Of a stretch of DNA of 40,430 nt, positions 8,467 to 16,853 are shown in pieces. Where the stretch lies: NCBI GenBank assembly GCA_003551925.1, contig PUOA01000042.1, positions 1-40,430 on the forward strand, written 5' to 3'. Positions within the stretch are counted from its first letter, which is position 1. Each line of letters opens with the position of its first letter. Under the pieces are notes generated by a model. It saw nothing but the letters and a program-made list of their open reading frames with translations. It did no database searches and was not told where the DNA came from. The stretch comes from Paracoccaceae bacterium (GTDB taxonomy: Bacteria > Pseudomonadota > Alphaproteobacteria > Rhodobacterales > Rhodobacteraceae). The position numbers were made by a program, and so were the translations under genes.

Positions 8467-8495
8467 TCTTACGGGCCAGCCCCGCGCCCGGATGA
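8467..8495 (-). promoter_or_regulatory. Candidate RpoE (ECF11)-dependent promoter of rpoH
   Basis: On the minus strand TCATCC (8490-8495) is separated by exactly 18 bp from TAAGA (8467-8471). The RpoE consensus known from R. sphaeroides is TGATCC-N18-TAAGA, so only one of eleven fixed positions differs. It would give a leader of about 40 nt for rpoH. Confidence 0.6.
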
Positions 8496-8499
8496 CTCT

Positions 8500-8517
8500 G
8501 CACACGAAGCCGTGTGC
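8500..8517 (-). terminator. Hairpin after ispE, possible terminator
   Basis: A perfect 7-bp stem with a 4-nt loop (GCACACG-GCTT-CGTGTGC on the minus strand) starts 11 nt after the ispE stop. No T-run follows, so termination would be weak or need Rho. It separates ispE from the rpoH promoter just downstream. Confidence 0.4.
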
Positions 8518-8527
8518 TGCGCAGCGG

Positions 8528-9388
8528 TCAGTCGGTGTGCGGAACGGGCTCGGCGGCCTGCGGTGCAACGGGGGCGGTGGCGCGCACCCACCAGCCGCGA
8601 TGCGTCGCGGACAGGGTGCGCGCGGCCTGTCGCGCGGCGGCGGCGTCGGGGAACAGCCCGAAGCAGGTGGCGCCCGATCCCGACATCCGCGCCAATGCGC
8701 AGCCGGGCGTTGCGCGCAGCGCCGCCAGAACCTCGGCGATGACCGGAAGCGCCGTGATCGCAGGGGGTTCGAGGTCGTTGCGCATGCCCGACAGCCAGTC
8801 GATCAGCGCAGGCGTGTCCGGCCAGCGGGGCAGCGTCTCGGGCATCGGCGCCTTGTCGCGCCGCGTCAGGCGGGCGAAAACCTCGGGCGTGGAGAGCGCG
8901 GCGCCGGGATTGACGAGCACCAGCCACACGGGCGGCAGCACGGGGACCGGGTCCAGGACCTCGCCGATGCCGCGCATGCGACACGGTGCCGCAGAAAGGC
9001 AGACCGGCACGTCCGCGCCCAGCGCGGCCGCGTCGGGCAGGGGGCGCCCGGTCAGCCGCGCCAGCAGCCGCAACGCCGCCGCCGCATCGGCCGACCCGCC
9101 GCCGATCCCGGCGGTCACCGGCAGGCGCTTGTCCAGCGTCAGTGCCGCGCCCGTGACCCCCATCGCACGCGCCGCGCGCAGCACCAGATTATCGGATGCG
9201 ACGGGCAGGTGCCGCGCCATCGCACCGCTGACCTGCAACGACAGTTCGGCCGCCGGGCGGGCCGAGACCACGTCGCCCGCATCCACGAACACCACCAGAC
9301 TGTCCAGCAGATGATACCCATCCGCGCGCCGCCCGGTAACGTGCAGCGTCAGGTTGATCTTGGCAGGCGCGAGGCAGCTGAGCATCAT
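8528..9388 (-). CDS. ispE: 4-diphosphocytidyl-2-C-methyl-D-erythritol kinase
   Basis: 286 residues with start at the first of two tandem ATG codons (9386-9388); the longer ORF in the track reads into the upstream TPR gene. The N-terminus [20 protein letters not shown] and the glycine-rich [19 protein letters not shown] loop are diagnostic of the GHMP kinase IspE, and a C-terminal [12 protein letters not shown] motif completes the family pattern. It phosphorylates CDP-methylerythritol in the MEP route to isoprenoids, feeding quinones, carotenoids and undecaprenyl phosphate. It starts 10 nt after the stop of the TPR gene and is probably co-transcribed with it. Confidence 0.95.
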   Translation of the reverse strand: MMLSCLAPAKINLTLHVTGRRADGYHLLDSLVVFVDAGDVVSARPAAELSLQVSGAMARHLPVASDNLVLRAARAMGVTGAALTLDKRLPVTAGIGGGSADAAAALRLLARLTGRPLPDAAALGADVPVCLSAAPCRMRGIGEVLDPVPVLPPVWLVLVNPGAALSTPEVFARLTRRDKAPMPETLPRWPDTPALIDWLSGMRNDLEPPAITALPVIAEVLAALRATPGCALARMSGSGATCFGLFPDAAAARQAARTLSATHRGWWVRATAPVAPQAAEPVPHTD

Positions 9389-9398
9389 CGCGGCGAGG

Positions 9399-11108
9399 TC
9401 ACTCGGCGGCGGCCTGCGCTTCGGCCTCCTCCTCCTCAAGCACCACGTCGAGGCCGACCTCGAGCTTGCGGCGGATGCGGTCGACCTCGAGGTCGGGATG
9501 CGGCGCGAAGGACAGCGCGCGGCGCCACTGGAAGCGGGCTTCGCGCTCGCGGCCGACCATCCAGTAGACATCGCCCAGATGGTCGTTGATGATCGGGTCC
9601 GAGGGCAGCAGTTCGACCGCGCGCTCCATCACCGGCAGCGCCTCGTCATAGCGGCCCAGCCGGTAGAGCGCCCAGCCCAGACTGTCGGTGATGTAGCCCG
9701 AGTCCGGGTCGCCTTCGACCGCGCGCTCGATCATGTCGAGCGCCTCGTCAAGGTCGCGACGCTCCTCGACCAGCGAATAGCCAAGGTAATTCAGCACGCT
9801 GGGCTGATCGGGGTTGAGGTCCAGCGCGCGGCGGAAATAGGCTTCGGCCTCGTCGAACCGGTCGTCGCGTTCCAGCGCGATGCCCCTGGTGAAGAACAGC
9901 ACCCAGTGCCGCGCTTCGGCTTCGGGCAGCAGGTCGATCGCGCGTCCATAGGCACGCGCGGCCTCGGCGAAACGTTCGTCGCGGCGCAGCAGGTCGCCAA
10001 GCGTGCTGTGGACGAGGACCTCATCGGGGACTTCCTCGGCCAGGGCGCGCAGGGCCTCGATGGCGCCGTCGACATCGCCCTTTTCGAACAGCGCCTGCCC
10101 GCGGCCCAACTGCGCGCCCAGAAAGAACGCGGCGTCCGGCGGGATCTGCGCATAGGTCGCGTCGGCAAGCTCGAACTGCTCCAGCGCCTCCAGCAGCCGG
10201 CCCGCCATCAGGATCGCGTCGTGGTGGTCGGGGTTCAGATGCGCCGCCAGCCGCGCGTAGATCAGCGGCAGCTGTTCGCCGTCATCGGACCCAAGCAGGC
10301 TGGCAAGGACGAAATACACCTCGGCCATCCCCTGCGCCGGCGAGGTGACCAGATCGAAGGGCGGCGCGGCGCCGTCGGCGAGCGCGGCGCGCAGCGCCCG
10401 GATATCGGGCTCGGCGTCCTGGCTGAAGGCGCTGTCGGCAAGCGCGCGTGCCTCGTCGAGCCGGTCGAGCTGGGCCAGCACCTGGATGCGCGCCAGCATC
10501 CCGCGCCGGCCCATGCCGATGGGCTGCCCGTCGCCGCCCGAGAGGATGTCATGCGCACTTTCGAAGTCGCCCACCATCGCCAGCGCCAGCGCCCGGTGAT
10601 ACTGCGCGAGCACGCGCAACTGCGGCGCTTCGGCGGCGGCTTCGAAGCGCGAGATGGCGTCGGACATGCTGCCGGCGCCGATCGCGGCCCAGGCAGGCGC
10701 CAGCGCATCGGTCAGCGCGCCGGTGTCGGCAAGCGGCGGCTCGGCAGCGACCACGGCGGCGTAATCGCCCTGCACAAACGCGTCCGCCTGCAGCGTCAGC
10801 GAGGCGATCTCGCTCTGCACCCCGGCGGCCAGAAGATCGCGCGCCACCGGCACCGCCGCGTCGACATCCCCCAGCGCCAGATGCGCAACCAGCAGACGAT
10901 CCAGGAAGAACGGATCCTCGGGCGCCAGCATGTTGGCGCGGCTGTAGTATTCCACCTGCGCGGCGAAATCGTTGGACCCGACCGCGGCGCGCCCGGCCAG
11001 AAGCGCGCCCGCAAGCCCGCCATCGGCGGCTGGCTCCTGCGCGGTCAGCGGCGGCGCAAGGACGAGCGCTGCTATCGCGAGAGGGGCAAGTCTGATCATC
11101 GCGCGCAC
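9399..11108 (-). CDS. Exported tetratricopeptide-repeat protein
   Basis: About 569 residues. The start chosen is a GTG (11106-11108) because AGGAGG lies 7 nt before it; the ATG three codons downstream is spaced 16 nt. A signal peptide ([20 protein letters not shown]) directs export. The remainder is made almost wholly of helical TPR units; the clearest are in the C-terminal half (for example [20 protein letters not shown] and [26 protein letters not shown]). The C-terminus is acidic and Ala/Glu-rich. TPR proteins act as scaffolds; this one probably works in the periplasm or at the outer membrane. It sits between ETF-QO and ispE, all on the minus strand. Partners are unknown. Confidence 0.85.
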   Translation of the reverse strand: MRAMIRLAPLAIAALVLAPPLTAQEPAADGGLAGALLAGRAAVGSNDFAAQVEYYSRANMLAPEDPFFLDRLLVAHLALGDVDAAVPVARDLLAAGVQSEIASLTLQADAFVQGDYAAVVAAEPPLADTGALTDALAPAWAAIGAGSMSDAISRFEAAAEAPQLRVLAQYHRALALAMVGDFESAHDILSGGDGQPIGMGRRGMLARIQVLAQLDRLDEARALADSAFSQDAEPDIRALRAALADGAAPPFDLVTSPAQGMAEVYFVLASLLGSDDGEQLPLIYARLAAHLNPDHHDAILMAGRLLEALEQFELADATYAQIPPDAAFFLGAQLGRGQALFEKGDVDGAIEALRALAEEVPDEVLVHSTLGDLLRRDERFAEAARAYGRAIDLLPEAEARHWVLFFTRGIALERDDRFDEAEAYFRRALDLNPDQPSVLNYLGYSLVEERRDLDEALDMIERAVEGDPDSGYITDSLGWALYRLGRYDEALPVMERAVELLPSDPIINDHLGDVYWMVGREREARFQWRRALSFAPHPDLEVDRIRRKLEVGLDVVLEEEEAEAQAAAE

Positions 11109-11149
11109 GCTTCGTCCTCCTGCATCGGTGTCCCGCCGGTCTTGCGCGC

Positions 11150-11178
11150 AGCCTAGGGGCGTGCTGCCCGGCTGGCAA
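11150..11178 (-). promoter_or_regulatory. Candidate promoter of the TPR-ispE unit
   Basis: TTGCCA (11173-11178) and TAGGCT (11150-11155) on the minus strand are 17 bp apart, with a predicted start about 35 nt before the GTG of the TPR gene. The same -35/-10 pair style recurs before argG and the DUF4139 gene. Confidence 0.45.
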
Positions 11179-11228
11179 TCACTGCCCGTCACACGCTTGC
11201 GTGCGCCGCAGGTGCGCGGTGCCGGCGC

Positions 11229-12875
11229 TCACATGTTGGGATAATTCGGCCCGTCGCCGCCCTGCGGAGTGACCCATTCGATGTTCTGGCTGGGGTCCTT
11301 GATGTCGCAGGTCTTGCAATGCACGCAGTTCTGGAAGTTGATCACGAACTCGGGCTTGCCGTCCTTTTCGACCACCTCATACACCCCCGCCGGGCAATAG
11401 AGCCGCGCGGGCTCGCCATAGTCGGGCAGGTTGACCTTGATCGGCACGCTCGGGTCCCTGAGCGTCAGATGCGCGGGCTGGTTTTCATCATGGTTGGTGA
11501 AGGAATACGCCACGTTGGTCAGCCGGTCGAAGCTGAGCTTGCCGTCGGGCTTGGGGTAGTCGATGGGCGTGTGCTTCGACGCCTTGCCGGTGGCTTCGGC
11601 ATCGGTCTTGCCGTGCGGCATCGTCCCGAAGAACGAAAACCCCAGCGTGTTGGTCCACATGTCGAGCCCGCCCAGCCCCAGCGCCGGCGTCAGCCCCCAT
11701 TTCGACCACATCGGCTTGACGTTGCGCACCTTCTTGAGCTCGCGCCCGACCGGGCCGCGGCGCAGCGCCTTTTCGTACTCGGTCAGTTCGTCGCCCGCAC
11801 GGCCTGCCGCGATGGCCGCCTGCGCAGCCTCGGCCGCGGCGATGCCCGACAGCATGGCGTTGTGATTGCCCTTGATGCGCGGCACGTTCACCAACCCGGC
11901 CGAGCAGCCCAGCAGCGCGCCGCCCGGGAACGCGACCTGCGGGATCGACTGGTAACCGCCTTCGGAAATCGCCCGCGCGCCATAGGCCACGCGCTTCCCG
12001 CCCTCCAGCAGATCGGCCACCATCGGGTGATGCTTGAAGCGCTGGAACTCCATATAGGGGTAAAGATGCGGGTTTTCGTAGTTCAGATGCACCACGAAAC
12101 CGATCAGGATCTGGTTGTTCTCGAAATGGTAGATGAAGCTGCCGCCGCCGGCGTTGCGGCCCAGCGGCCAGCCCATCGAATGGGTGACCGTGCCCTCGCG
12201 GTGCCTTTCGGGGTCGATCTCCCAGATTTCCTTCATCCCGAGGCCGAATTTCTGCGGCTCATGCCCCTTCGACAGGTCGAACTTCGCCATAACCTGCTTG
12301 GACAGTGATCCGCGCACGCCCTCGGCCAGCAGAACGTATTTGCCGTGCAGCTCCATCCCGGGTTCGTAGTTGGGGCCGGGCGCGCCATCGGGGGCGCGGC
12401 CGAACTCGCCCGCAACCACGCCCCTGACGCGCCCGCCCTCGCCATGAACCAGCTCGGAACAGGCCATCCCGGCGAAGATCTCGACCCCCAGCGCCTCGGC
12501 CTGCTGGGCCATCCAGCGGCAGACATTGGCCATCGACACGATGTAATTGCCGTGGTTGCGCATCAGCGGCGGCATCGGCCAGTTGGGGATGCGCAGCTGG
12601 CCCGCGGGGCCCATCAGGTAGAACTCGTCGCGCGTCACCGGCACGTTGACCGGCGCGCCAAGCTCGCGCCAGTCGGGCAGCAGCGCGTCCAGCCCCGCCG
12701 GGTCCAGCACCGCGCCCGACAGGATATGCGCGCCCACCTCCGAACCCTTCTCGAGCACCACCACCTGCAGATCGGGGTCCAGCTGCTTGAGCCGGATCGC
12801 GGCCGACAGCCCGGCAGGCCCGGCGCCCACGATGACGACATCGTATTCCATGGCTTCGCGTTCGATCTCGGTCAT
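11229..12875 (-). CDS. Electron transfer flavoprotein-ubiquinone oxidoreductase
   Basis: 548 residues, the usual length; start taken at MTEIEREAMEYDVV, preceded by GGGGA, rather than the longer track ORF. The FAD-binding motif VVIVGAGPAGLSAAIRLKQ is at the N-terminus, and the C-terminus carries the 4Fe-4S ligands in CPAGVYEV and CVHCKTC followed by the family ending IEWVTPQGGDGPNYPNM. The enzyme is a peripheral inner-membrane protein that takes electrons from reduced ETF, made by acyl-CoA and dimethylglycine-type dehydrogenases, and passes them to ubiquinone. etfA and etfB are not in the window. A good promoter is visible upstream. Confidence 0.96.
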   Translation of the reverse strand: MTEIEREAMEYDVVIVGAGPAGLSAAIRLKQLDPDLQVVVLEKGSEVGAHILSGAVLDPAGLDALLPDWRELGAPVNVPVTRDEFYLMGPAGQLRIPNWPMPPLMRNHGNYIVSMANVCRWMAQQAEALGVEIFAGMACSELVHGEGGRVRGVVAGEFGRAPDGAPGPNYEPGMELHGKYVLLAEGVRGSLSKQVMAKFDLSKGHEPQKFGLGMKEIWEIDPERHREGTVTHSMGWPLGRNAGGGSFIYHFENNQILIGFVVHLNYENPHLYPYMEFQRFKHHPMVADLLEGGKRVAYGARAISEGGYQSIPQVAFPGGALLGCSAGLVNVPRIKGNHNAMLSGIAAAEAAQAAIAAGRAGDELTEYEKALRRGPVGRELKKVRNVKPMWSKWGLTPALGLGGLDMWTNTLGFSFFGTMPHGKTDAEATGKASKHTPIDYPKPDGKLSFDRLTNVAYSFTNHDENQPAHLTLRDPSVPIKVNLPDYGEPARLYCPAGVYEVVEKDGKPEFVINFQNCVHCKTCDIKDPSQNIEWVTPQGGDGPNYPNM

Positions 12876-12920
12876 GCGTCGTTCCCCGGCTCGGCTGTCT
12901 TCAAGGTCATGCTCTGCGGC

Positions 12921-12949
12921 GGTTATCGCAGCGCAGCGGCTGCGGTCAA
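12921..12949 (-). promoter_or_regulatory. Candidate promoter of ETF-QO gene
   Basis: Minus strand TTGACC (12944-12949), then 16-17 bp, then GATAAC/ATAACC (12921-12927). The predicted transcript would begin about 40 nt before the ATG. Confidence 0.5.
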
Positions 12950-13033
12950 CGTCCACAAGCGCCGCAGATAGCGCAACCGGTCCGCTCCGCCGCCCCGCCG
13001 CAGTCATTTTTTGCCAGACTTCGCGGCTATCCG

Positions 13034-13624
13034 GTGGCCATGACCGAGCTCAGCCCCTCCTGCGCCGTGGCCCCGGCGTCGACCGATGCGGCAAGCGTGA
13101 CCGCGCGCAAGGTCGCCGTGGCGGTGCTGGTCGATTACGGGCGCCACCTGTTCATCGCCCGGGCCGCGCGTGAGACCGGGAGGATGGCGCTGGCGGCGAA
13201 TTCGGCGCATTTCCTGACCGATTCGCCGGCGTCGCTGGCGGTGATGATCGGGCTGATCGCGGCGCATGCCGGCTTCCCCGTTGCCGACACGCTGGCCACG
13301 CTGGTGGTGGCGGGGTTCCTGACCCTGACCGCGGCGCGGGTGGGGCAGCGGGCGGTGGCGATGCTGCTCGACCGCGTGGACCCGGCGCAGTCGCTGCAGG
13401 TGCTCGAGGCGCTTCAGGCTGACCCGCGCGTGCGCGCCGTCACGGTGCTGCGCCTGCGCCGCCTGCCGCATGAGATGCAGGTCGATGCGGGGCTTGATGC
13501 CAACACCGCCACCACCGACGAGGCCGAGGCGCTGCGCGCGGCGCTGGGCGATGCGCTGCGCGGCGCGCTTTGCGTGCCGGTGCGCCCGCTGATCGCGATT
13601 CGCGCCGTGCCGAGACGGCAATAG
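13034..13624 (+). CDS. C-terminal half of a cation diffusion facilitator (CDF) transporter
   Basis: 196 residues from a GTG, or 194 from the ATG at 13040. From about residue 25 the sequence matches the latter part of CDF metal transporters: a helix-loop (VDYGRHLFIARAARETG), then the helix carrying the HxxxD metal site (SAHFLTDSPASLAVMIGLIA), another membrane helix, the LLDRVDP junction and the cytoplasmic ferredoxin-like domain. The first two transmembrane helices, which hold the other half of the metal site, are missing; the upstream 158 bp before ETF-QO cannot encode them in any frame. It may be a decaying remnant or a reduced protein that pairs with another subunit. An intrinsic terminator follows its stop, so it may still be transcribed. 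Confidence 0.7.
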   Translation: MAMTELSPSCAVAPASTDAASVTARKVAVAVLVDYGRHLFIARAARETGRMALAANSAHFLTDSPASLAVMIGLIAAHAGFPVADTLATLVVAGFLTLTAARVGQRAVAMLLDRVDPAQSLQVLEALQADPRVRAVTVLRLRRLPHEMQVDAGLDANTATTDEAEALRAALGDALRGALCVPVRPLIAIRAVPRRQ

Positions 13625-13669
13625 CGCTTGCATTCAAGCGCGCGCTGCGCTCAACTGGTTGCCGGAGAT

Positions 13670-13704
13670 GACCTGCCCCGACAGCCGTCGCGGGCGGTCT
13701 TTTT
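13670..13704 (+). terminator. Intrinsic terminator between CDF gene and greA
   Basis: A 13-bp stem with two mismatches (GACCTGCCCCGAC / GTCGCGGGCGGTC, loop AGCC) is followed directly by TTTTT. It ends the CDF transcript 45 nt after its stop and lies just ahead of greA. Confidence 0.75.
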
Positions 13705-13722
13705 GCATGATGGTGATGCGCT

Positions 13723-14193
13723 ATGGAAAAGCTGCCCCTGACGAAAGCCGGTCACACGGCGCTGGACGCCGAGCTGAAGCGGCTGAAATCCGAAGAGCGC
13801 CCGGCGATCATCCGTGCCATCGCGGAAGCGCGCGAACACGGGGACCTGTCCGAAAACGCCGAGTATCATTCGGCGCGCGAAAAGCAGAGCTTCGTCGAAG
13901 GCCGGATCAAGGAGATCGAGGCGATCCTGTCGCGCGCCGAGGTGATCGACCCCGCGCGGCTGGCGGGCGCGATCAAGTTCGGCGCGCGGGTGCGCGTCAT
14001 CGACGAGGACACCGAGCAGGAACACGCCTACCAGATCGTCGGCGAGGCCGAGGCGGACATCGAGCGCGGGCTTCTCAACATCAAGTCACCACTGGCCCGC
14101 GCGCTCATCGGCAAGGAAGAGGGCGACAGCGTCGAGGTGCGCACCCCCGGGGGCACGCGCAGCTACGAGGTCGTCGAAATCATCTATCGCTGA
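13723..14193 (+). CDS. greA: Transcription elongation factor GreA
   Basis: 156 residues, standard length. The N-terminal coiled coil carries the acidic tip and signature EHGDLSENAEYHSAREKQ, and the C-terminal FKBP-like domain has IGKEEGDSVEVRTPGG. GreA enters the RNA polymerase secondary channel and stimulates cleavage of backtracked RNA. It stands alone, after the terminator of the CDF gene. Identity is certain. Confidence 0.97.
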   Translation: MEKLPLTKAGHTALDAELKRLKSEERPAIIRAIAEAREHGDLSENAEYHSAREKQSFVEGRIKEIEAILSRAEVIDPARLAGAIKFGARVRVIDEDTEQEHAYQIVGEAEADIERGLLNIKSPLARALIGKEEGDSVEVRTPGGTRSYEVVEIIYR

Positions 14194-14898
14194 GCGCTCG
14201 CGCCGTTGAATGCAGCCTCGGGACCGGGGCCAGCGCCGGAGGCGCGGCCGAGGCACCCTTTGCACGTGCCACCGGGCCCATTGTCTGGCGGGCCATGTGG
14301 CTGGCTCGTCCGGTTGCTCGACCACCCCGCGACGCGCGGCACCGGGGCAGACGCGCCCGGCGCCGCGCCGCCAAGGTGATCAGCAACCAGCGTGCGCCAG
14401 TCGAACGACCCCGCGCGGAGCCACGGCCGAAGGCCGCCGCGCATCGCCGGGCCGCCCTCCGGGCTCGGCGATCTGGCTTCGGCAGGCGCACAGCCGCCCC
14501 GTCATGCGGTCCCGGCCGGACCGAGATGACATGGCCCGGGCGTCCCATCGCCGCACCGCGCCCCGTCAATGCGCTTTCGTGGTGCCTCGACCTGGTGGGT
14601 GATCACGCGAGGAACGATCAGGCCCCGCGCGGCGTTCAAGGCGCGGGCGATGGCTGCGGATTGCCCCCATTGGGTGCCCGAAGCAGAAGCGCGCTTGCCG
14701 CGGATCCTTTCGATTGCACCTGCCGCGCGGTGCTCTTCGAGGTTGCTGCGTTCACGGTTCACGGTTCACGGCTCACGGCTCACGGCTCACGGTTCACGGT
14801 TCACGCCCCCCCGCTTACGGCCTGCCGCATTCGCAGCGTCGTTGCTGCGCCGCACGGCAGCGGCGGTGATGCAGTCTGCGCTCGGCCCACATCAAGGA
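14194..14898. other. 705-bp stretch without a recognisable gene
   Basis: This gap separates greA from the convergent PAS-protein gene. The track ORFs here are Arg/Ala/Pro-rich and show no known motif, no good ribosome-binding site and no consistent codon pattern, so I treat them as spurious. An inverted repeat (GCCTCGG ... CCGAGGC) lies soon after greA, and a heptamer tandem repeat lies at 14750-14805. Nothing else is seen. Confidence 0.6.
14750..14805. repeat. Eight-copy heptanucleotide tandem repeat
   Basis: Eight uninterrupted copies of G(T/C)TCACG: three GTTCACG, three GCTCACG, two GTTCACG. It lies in noncoding DNA, so the 7-bp period is not constrained by a reading frame. No spacer is present, which excludes CRISPR. 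Confidence 0.92.
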
Positions 14899-16743
14899 TC
14901 ACCGTCCGACACCCGAGCGGCTGCTGACATGGCGCACCCTTGCGGCACGGGCGGGGCTTGCCGGGCGAGCGTCCATGCCAGAGGATTGCGGTGCGATGCC
15001 CGGCTCCAGGCCCGAACCCAGGCCCGAACCCAGGCCCGAACCCAGGCCCGAACCCAGGCCCGGCTCCAGGCCCAGATCCAGGCCCGAACCCAGGCCCGAA
15101 TCCAGGCCCTGTGCGGTTGTCCGTGGGGCGACGACCGGGTCGGTCACCTTCAGCGCGCCGGCTGCGGCCTGGGTCCGTGCACGCTCGAGGGTCGAGGGCG
15201 GGGGCGCGGGGAGCGCCGCGGCACGCAGACGGATCACAACCATGCGCCCGCGGGCCTCGTGCGCGGAGACATCCAATTGCGTCCCGTCGCGCAGCGTGAC
15301 GATTCCATTGACGGCGTTGCCCTGCCCGCCGCTTCGGCCCAGGGCTGCGATCCGGCTCCAGATCGGGTCCGACGCGGCGCGCGAGGCCCAGGCATCGACC
15401 GCCTGTTCGAGGCAGCGCGGAGAGGTCACGCTTTCGGGCGCCGTGCCCCAGAGCGTGTGGCAGGCGGTATTGGCCAGCACCAGCGTCCCGTCCGGGCCGA
15501 ACACTGCCTGCGCCTCGGGGAGCGCATCGAGTGCGGTCTGCGCGGCCTCGATCTGGGTGCGAAAGCTGCGCGCAAGACTGGTTTCGCTGGTCACATCCTC
15601 CAGGAAGAAGGCGAGCCCGCCATCAGGGTGTGGATGCCCCGCAACATGCAGCGTCTGCCCGCCGGGTTGGTGCCATTCGGCCTGATACCCCTCGCCTTCG
15701 GCGTGCTGCTCGATCTCCAGCAGGCTTGCGCGCCATGTCTTGAAGTCGCGCGGCTCCGGGAGCACACGCGCCTCGCGCAGCGCGTGCAGAACCTGTTCGA
15801 GGCTGGGTCGCCGGGCCAGAAAGCTTGACGGAAGCCCGGTCAGATCGGTCAGCGCGGGGTTGAAGATCTGCAGCCGCCGCGACCGGTCGAACACCGCCAG
15901 CCCGATCGGAAGGGTCGAAAACGCCCGTGTGAGCGTCTGAAGCAGCTCGCGCCGCGTGATTTCGGCTTGCGCCGCCGCATCTGCGGGGATCGCGTAATGA
16001 ACCACCCCGCTGTCGCAGGCGGAGGCGTGATGCTCGAACACATGCGGCGTGTGCGCGAGGGTCAGCGCGAGCAACGCGCCGGGCTCAGCGGCGCTGGTGT
16101 CGAACAGGATCGGCAGCGGCCAGCGCAGGTCCGCAAGCCCGTCGCCCGACCGCGCGGCCGCATCCAGATAGGCGCCGTTCGCCCAGATCACATTGCCCTG
16201 CGCGTCTTCACGCCAGATCAGGACGGGAGCGTTGCCGGCGCAGTGGCGCAGGGTCTTGAGCTCGTCTTCGAGCGCGGCGAAGCTGAACTGGTCGATCGAC
16301 ACCAGCCTGCCCGGGCTTTCCGTCTGCGCGAGCGCCAGATGCGCGAGTCCGCCCTTCCATTCCGCCTCGAGCGCGTAGTCGCTGCCGTCCGCGGCCGTGA
16401 GCGACAGCCGCCCGCGATCGGCCAGCGTCGCCAGCTGGGTGGTCAGATCGGGAAAATGCGGCTCAAGGAAGCGCAACAGCAGGCTCAGATGGTCGGCCGC
16501 GCCCGTGTCCTGCGATCCCGCCCCGTCGCGGATGGTCTTCAGCAACGCGTGCGCGCGGTCGTTCGCGTCGACGAGCGTGCGGTTGTCGAAGACGAAACGC
16601 GCGCTGGCCGACCCGTCCGCGAGTTCACCGATCCCGGTGACAGGCTGACGCCGCAGAACCACATGCGCGAGCATCAGCGCCGCGAGCGCGCCGAGCACGG
16701 ACGTCGCCACGATGACGACGGGCAGCAACAGGGTCGGTGTCAT
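14899..16743 (-). CDS. Membrane-anchored multi-PAS protein without a kinase domain
   Basis: 614 residues. An N-terminal transmembrane helix (TLLLPVVIVATSVLGALAALMLA) is followed by at least three PAS-like segments, for example ARFVFDNRTLVDANDRAHALL, TLPIGLAVFDRSRRLQIFNP and ALPEAQAVFGPDGTLVLANTA. The inter-PAS sequence GLAFFLEDVTSETSLARSF resembles the PAS region of DivL-type proteins of alphaproteobacteria, but no HisKA or HATPase domain follows: after the last PAS the chain enters a Gly-Leu-Gly-Ser repeat tail and ends. It is therefore likely a sensor or scaffold, not an enzyme. It lies next to regB on the same strand, and a CtrA-type box lies about 53 bp upstream of its ATG. Signal and partner are unknown. 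Confidence 0.75.
   Translation of the reverse strand: MTPTLLLPVVIVATSVLGALAALMLAHVVLRRQPVTGIGELADGSASARFVFDNRTLVDANDRAHALLKTIRDGAGSQDTGAADHLSLLLRFLEPHFPDLTTQLATLADRGRLSLTAADGSDYALEAEWKGGLAHLALAQTESPGRLVSIDQFSFAALEDELKTLRHCAGNAPVLIWREDAQGNVIWANGAYLDAAARSGDGLADLRWPLPILFDTSAAEPGALLALTLAHTPHVFEHHASACDSGVVHYAIPADAAAQAEITRRELLQTLTRAFSTLPIGLAVFDRSRRLQIFNPALTDLTGLPSSFLARRPSLEQVLHALREARVLPEPRDFKTWRASLLEIEQHAEGEGYQAEWHQPGGQTLHVAGHPHPDGGLAFFLEDVTSETSLARSFRTQIEAAQTALDALPEAQAVFGPDGTLVLANTACHTLWGTAPESVTSPRCLEQAVDAWASRAASDPIWSRIAALGRSGGQGNAVNGIVTLRDGTQLDVSAHEARGRMVVIRLRAAALPAPPPSTLERARTQAAAGALKVTDPVVAPRTTAQGLDSGLGSGLDLGLEPGLGSGLGSGLGSGLGSGLEPGIAPQSSGMDARPASPARAARVRHVSSRSGVGR
15001..15108 (-). repeat. Nine-copy 12-bp tandem repeat encoding a GLGS/GLEP tail
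   Basis: Nine consecutive 12-bp units on the plus strand, mostly CGAACCCAGGCC with variants CGGCTCCAGGCC and CAGATCCAGGCC. In the minus-strand frame of the PAS protein they encode Gly-Leu-Gly-Ser, Gly-Leu-Glu-Pro and similar tetrapeptides near the C-terminus. Confidence 0.93.
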
Positions 16744-16795
16744 GCGAATCTCCGTCGCAGGTGCCGAGCACTTGCGTCACCATCGACAGAATTGG

Positions 16796-16810
16796 TTAAG
16801 GCGGGGTTAA
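16796..16810. promoter_or_regulatory. CtrA-type box upstream of the PAS protein gene
   Basis: TTAA-GGCGGGG-TTAA matches the full CtrA consensus TTAA-N7-TTAA. It lies between regB and the PAS gene, 53 bp before the PAS start codon, in an otherwise GC-rich gap. Confidence 0.55.
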
Positions 16811-16853
16811 GCCCGGGACGGGTCGCGATTTTCCCGCGTGGTGCCGCGCCCGT

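Noticed and set aside
9354-11156. 600-aa plus-strand ORF opposite the TPR gene
   Set aside because: The minus strand has a signal peptide, clear TPR motifs and a Shine-Dalgarno; the plus-strand reading has no family features.
14502-14762. 86-aa minus-strand ORF in the gene-free stretch
   Set aside because: It starts within the heptamer repeat, has no plausible ribosome site and no recognisable domain.
14750-14805. Heptamer repeat considered as a CRISPR or LexA site cluster
   Set aside because: Units are directly adjacent with no spacers, and the GTTC spacing is 3 bp rather than the 7 bp of a LexA box.
15001-15108. Nine-copy repeat considered as a noncoding array
   Set aside because: The unit is 12 bp and stays in frame with the PAS protein on the minus strand, so it is coding.
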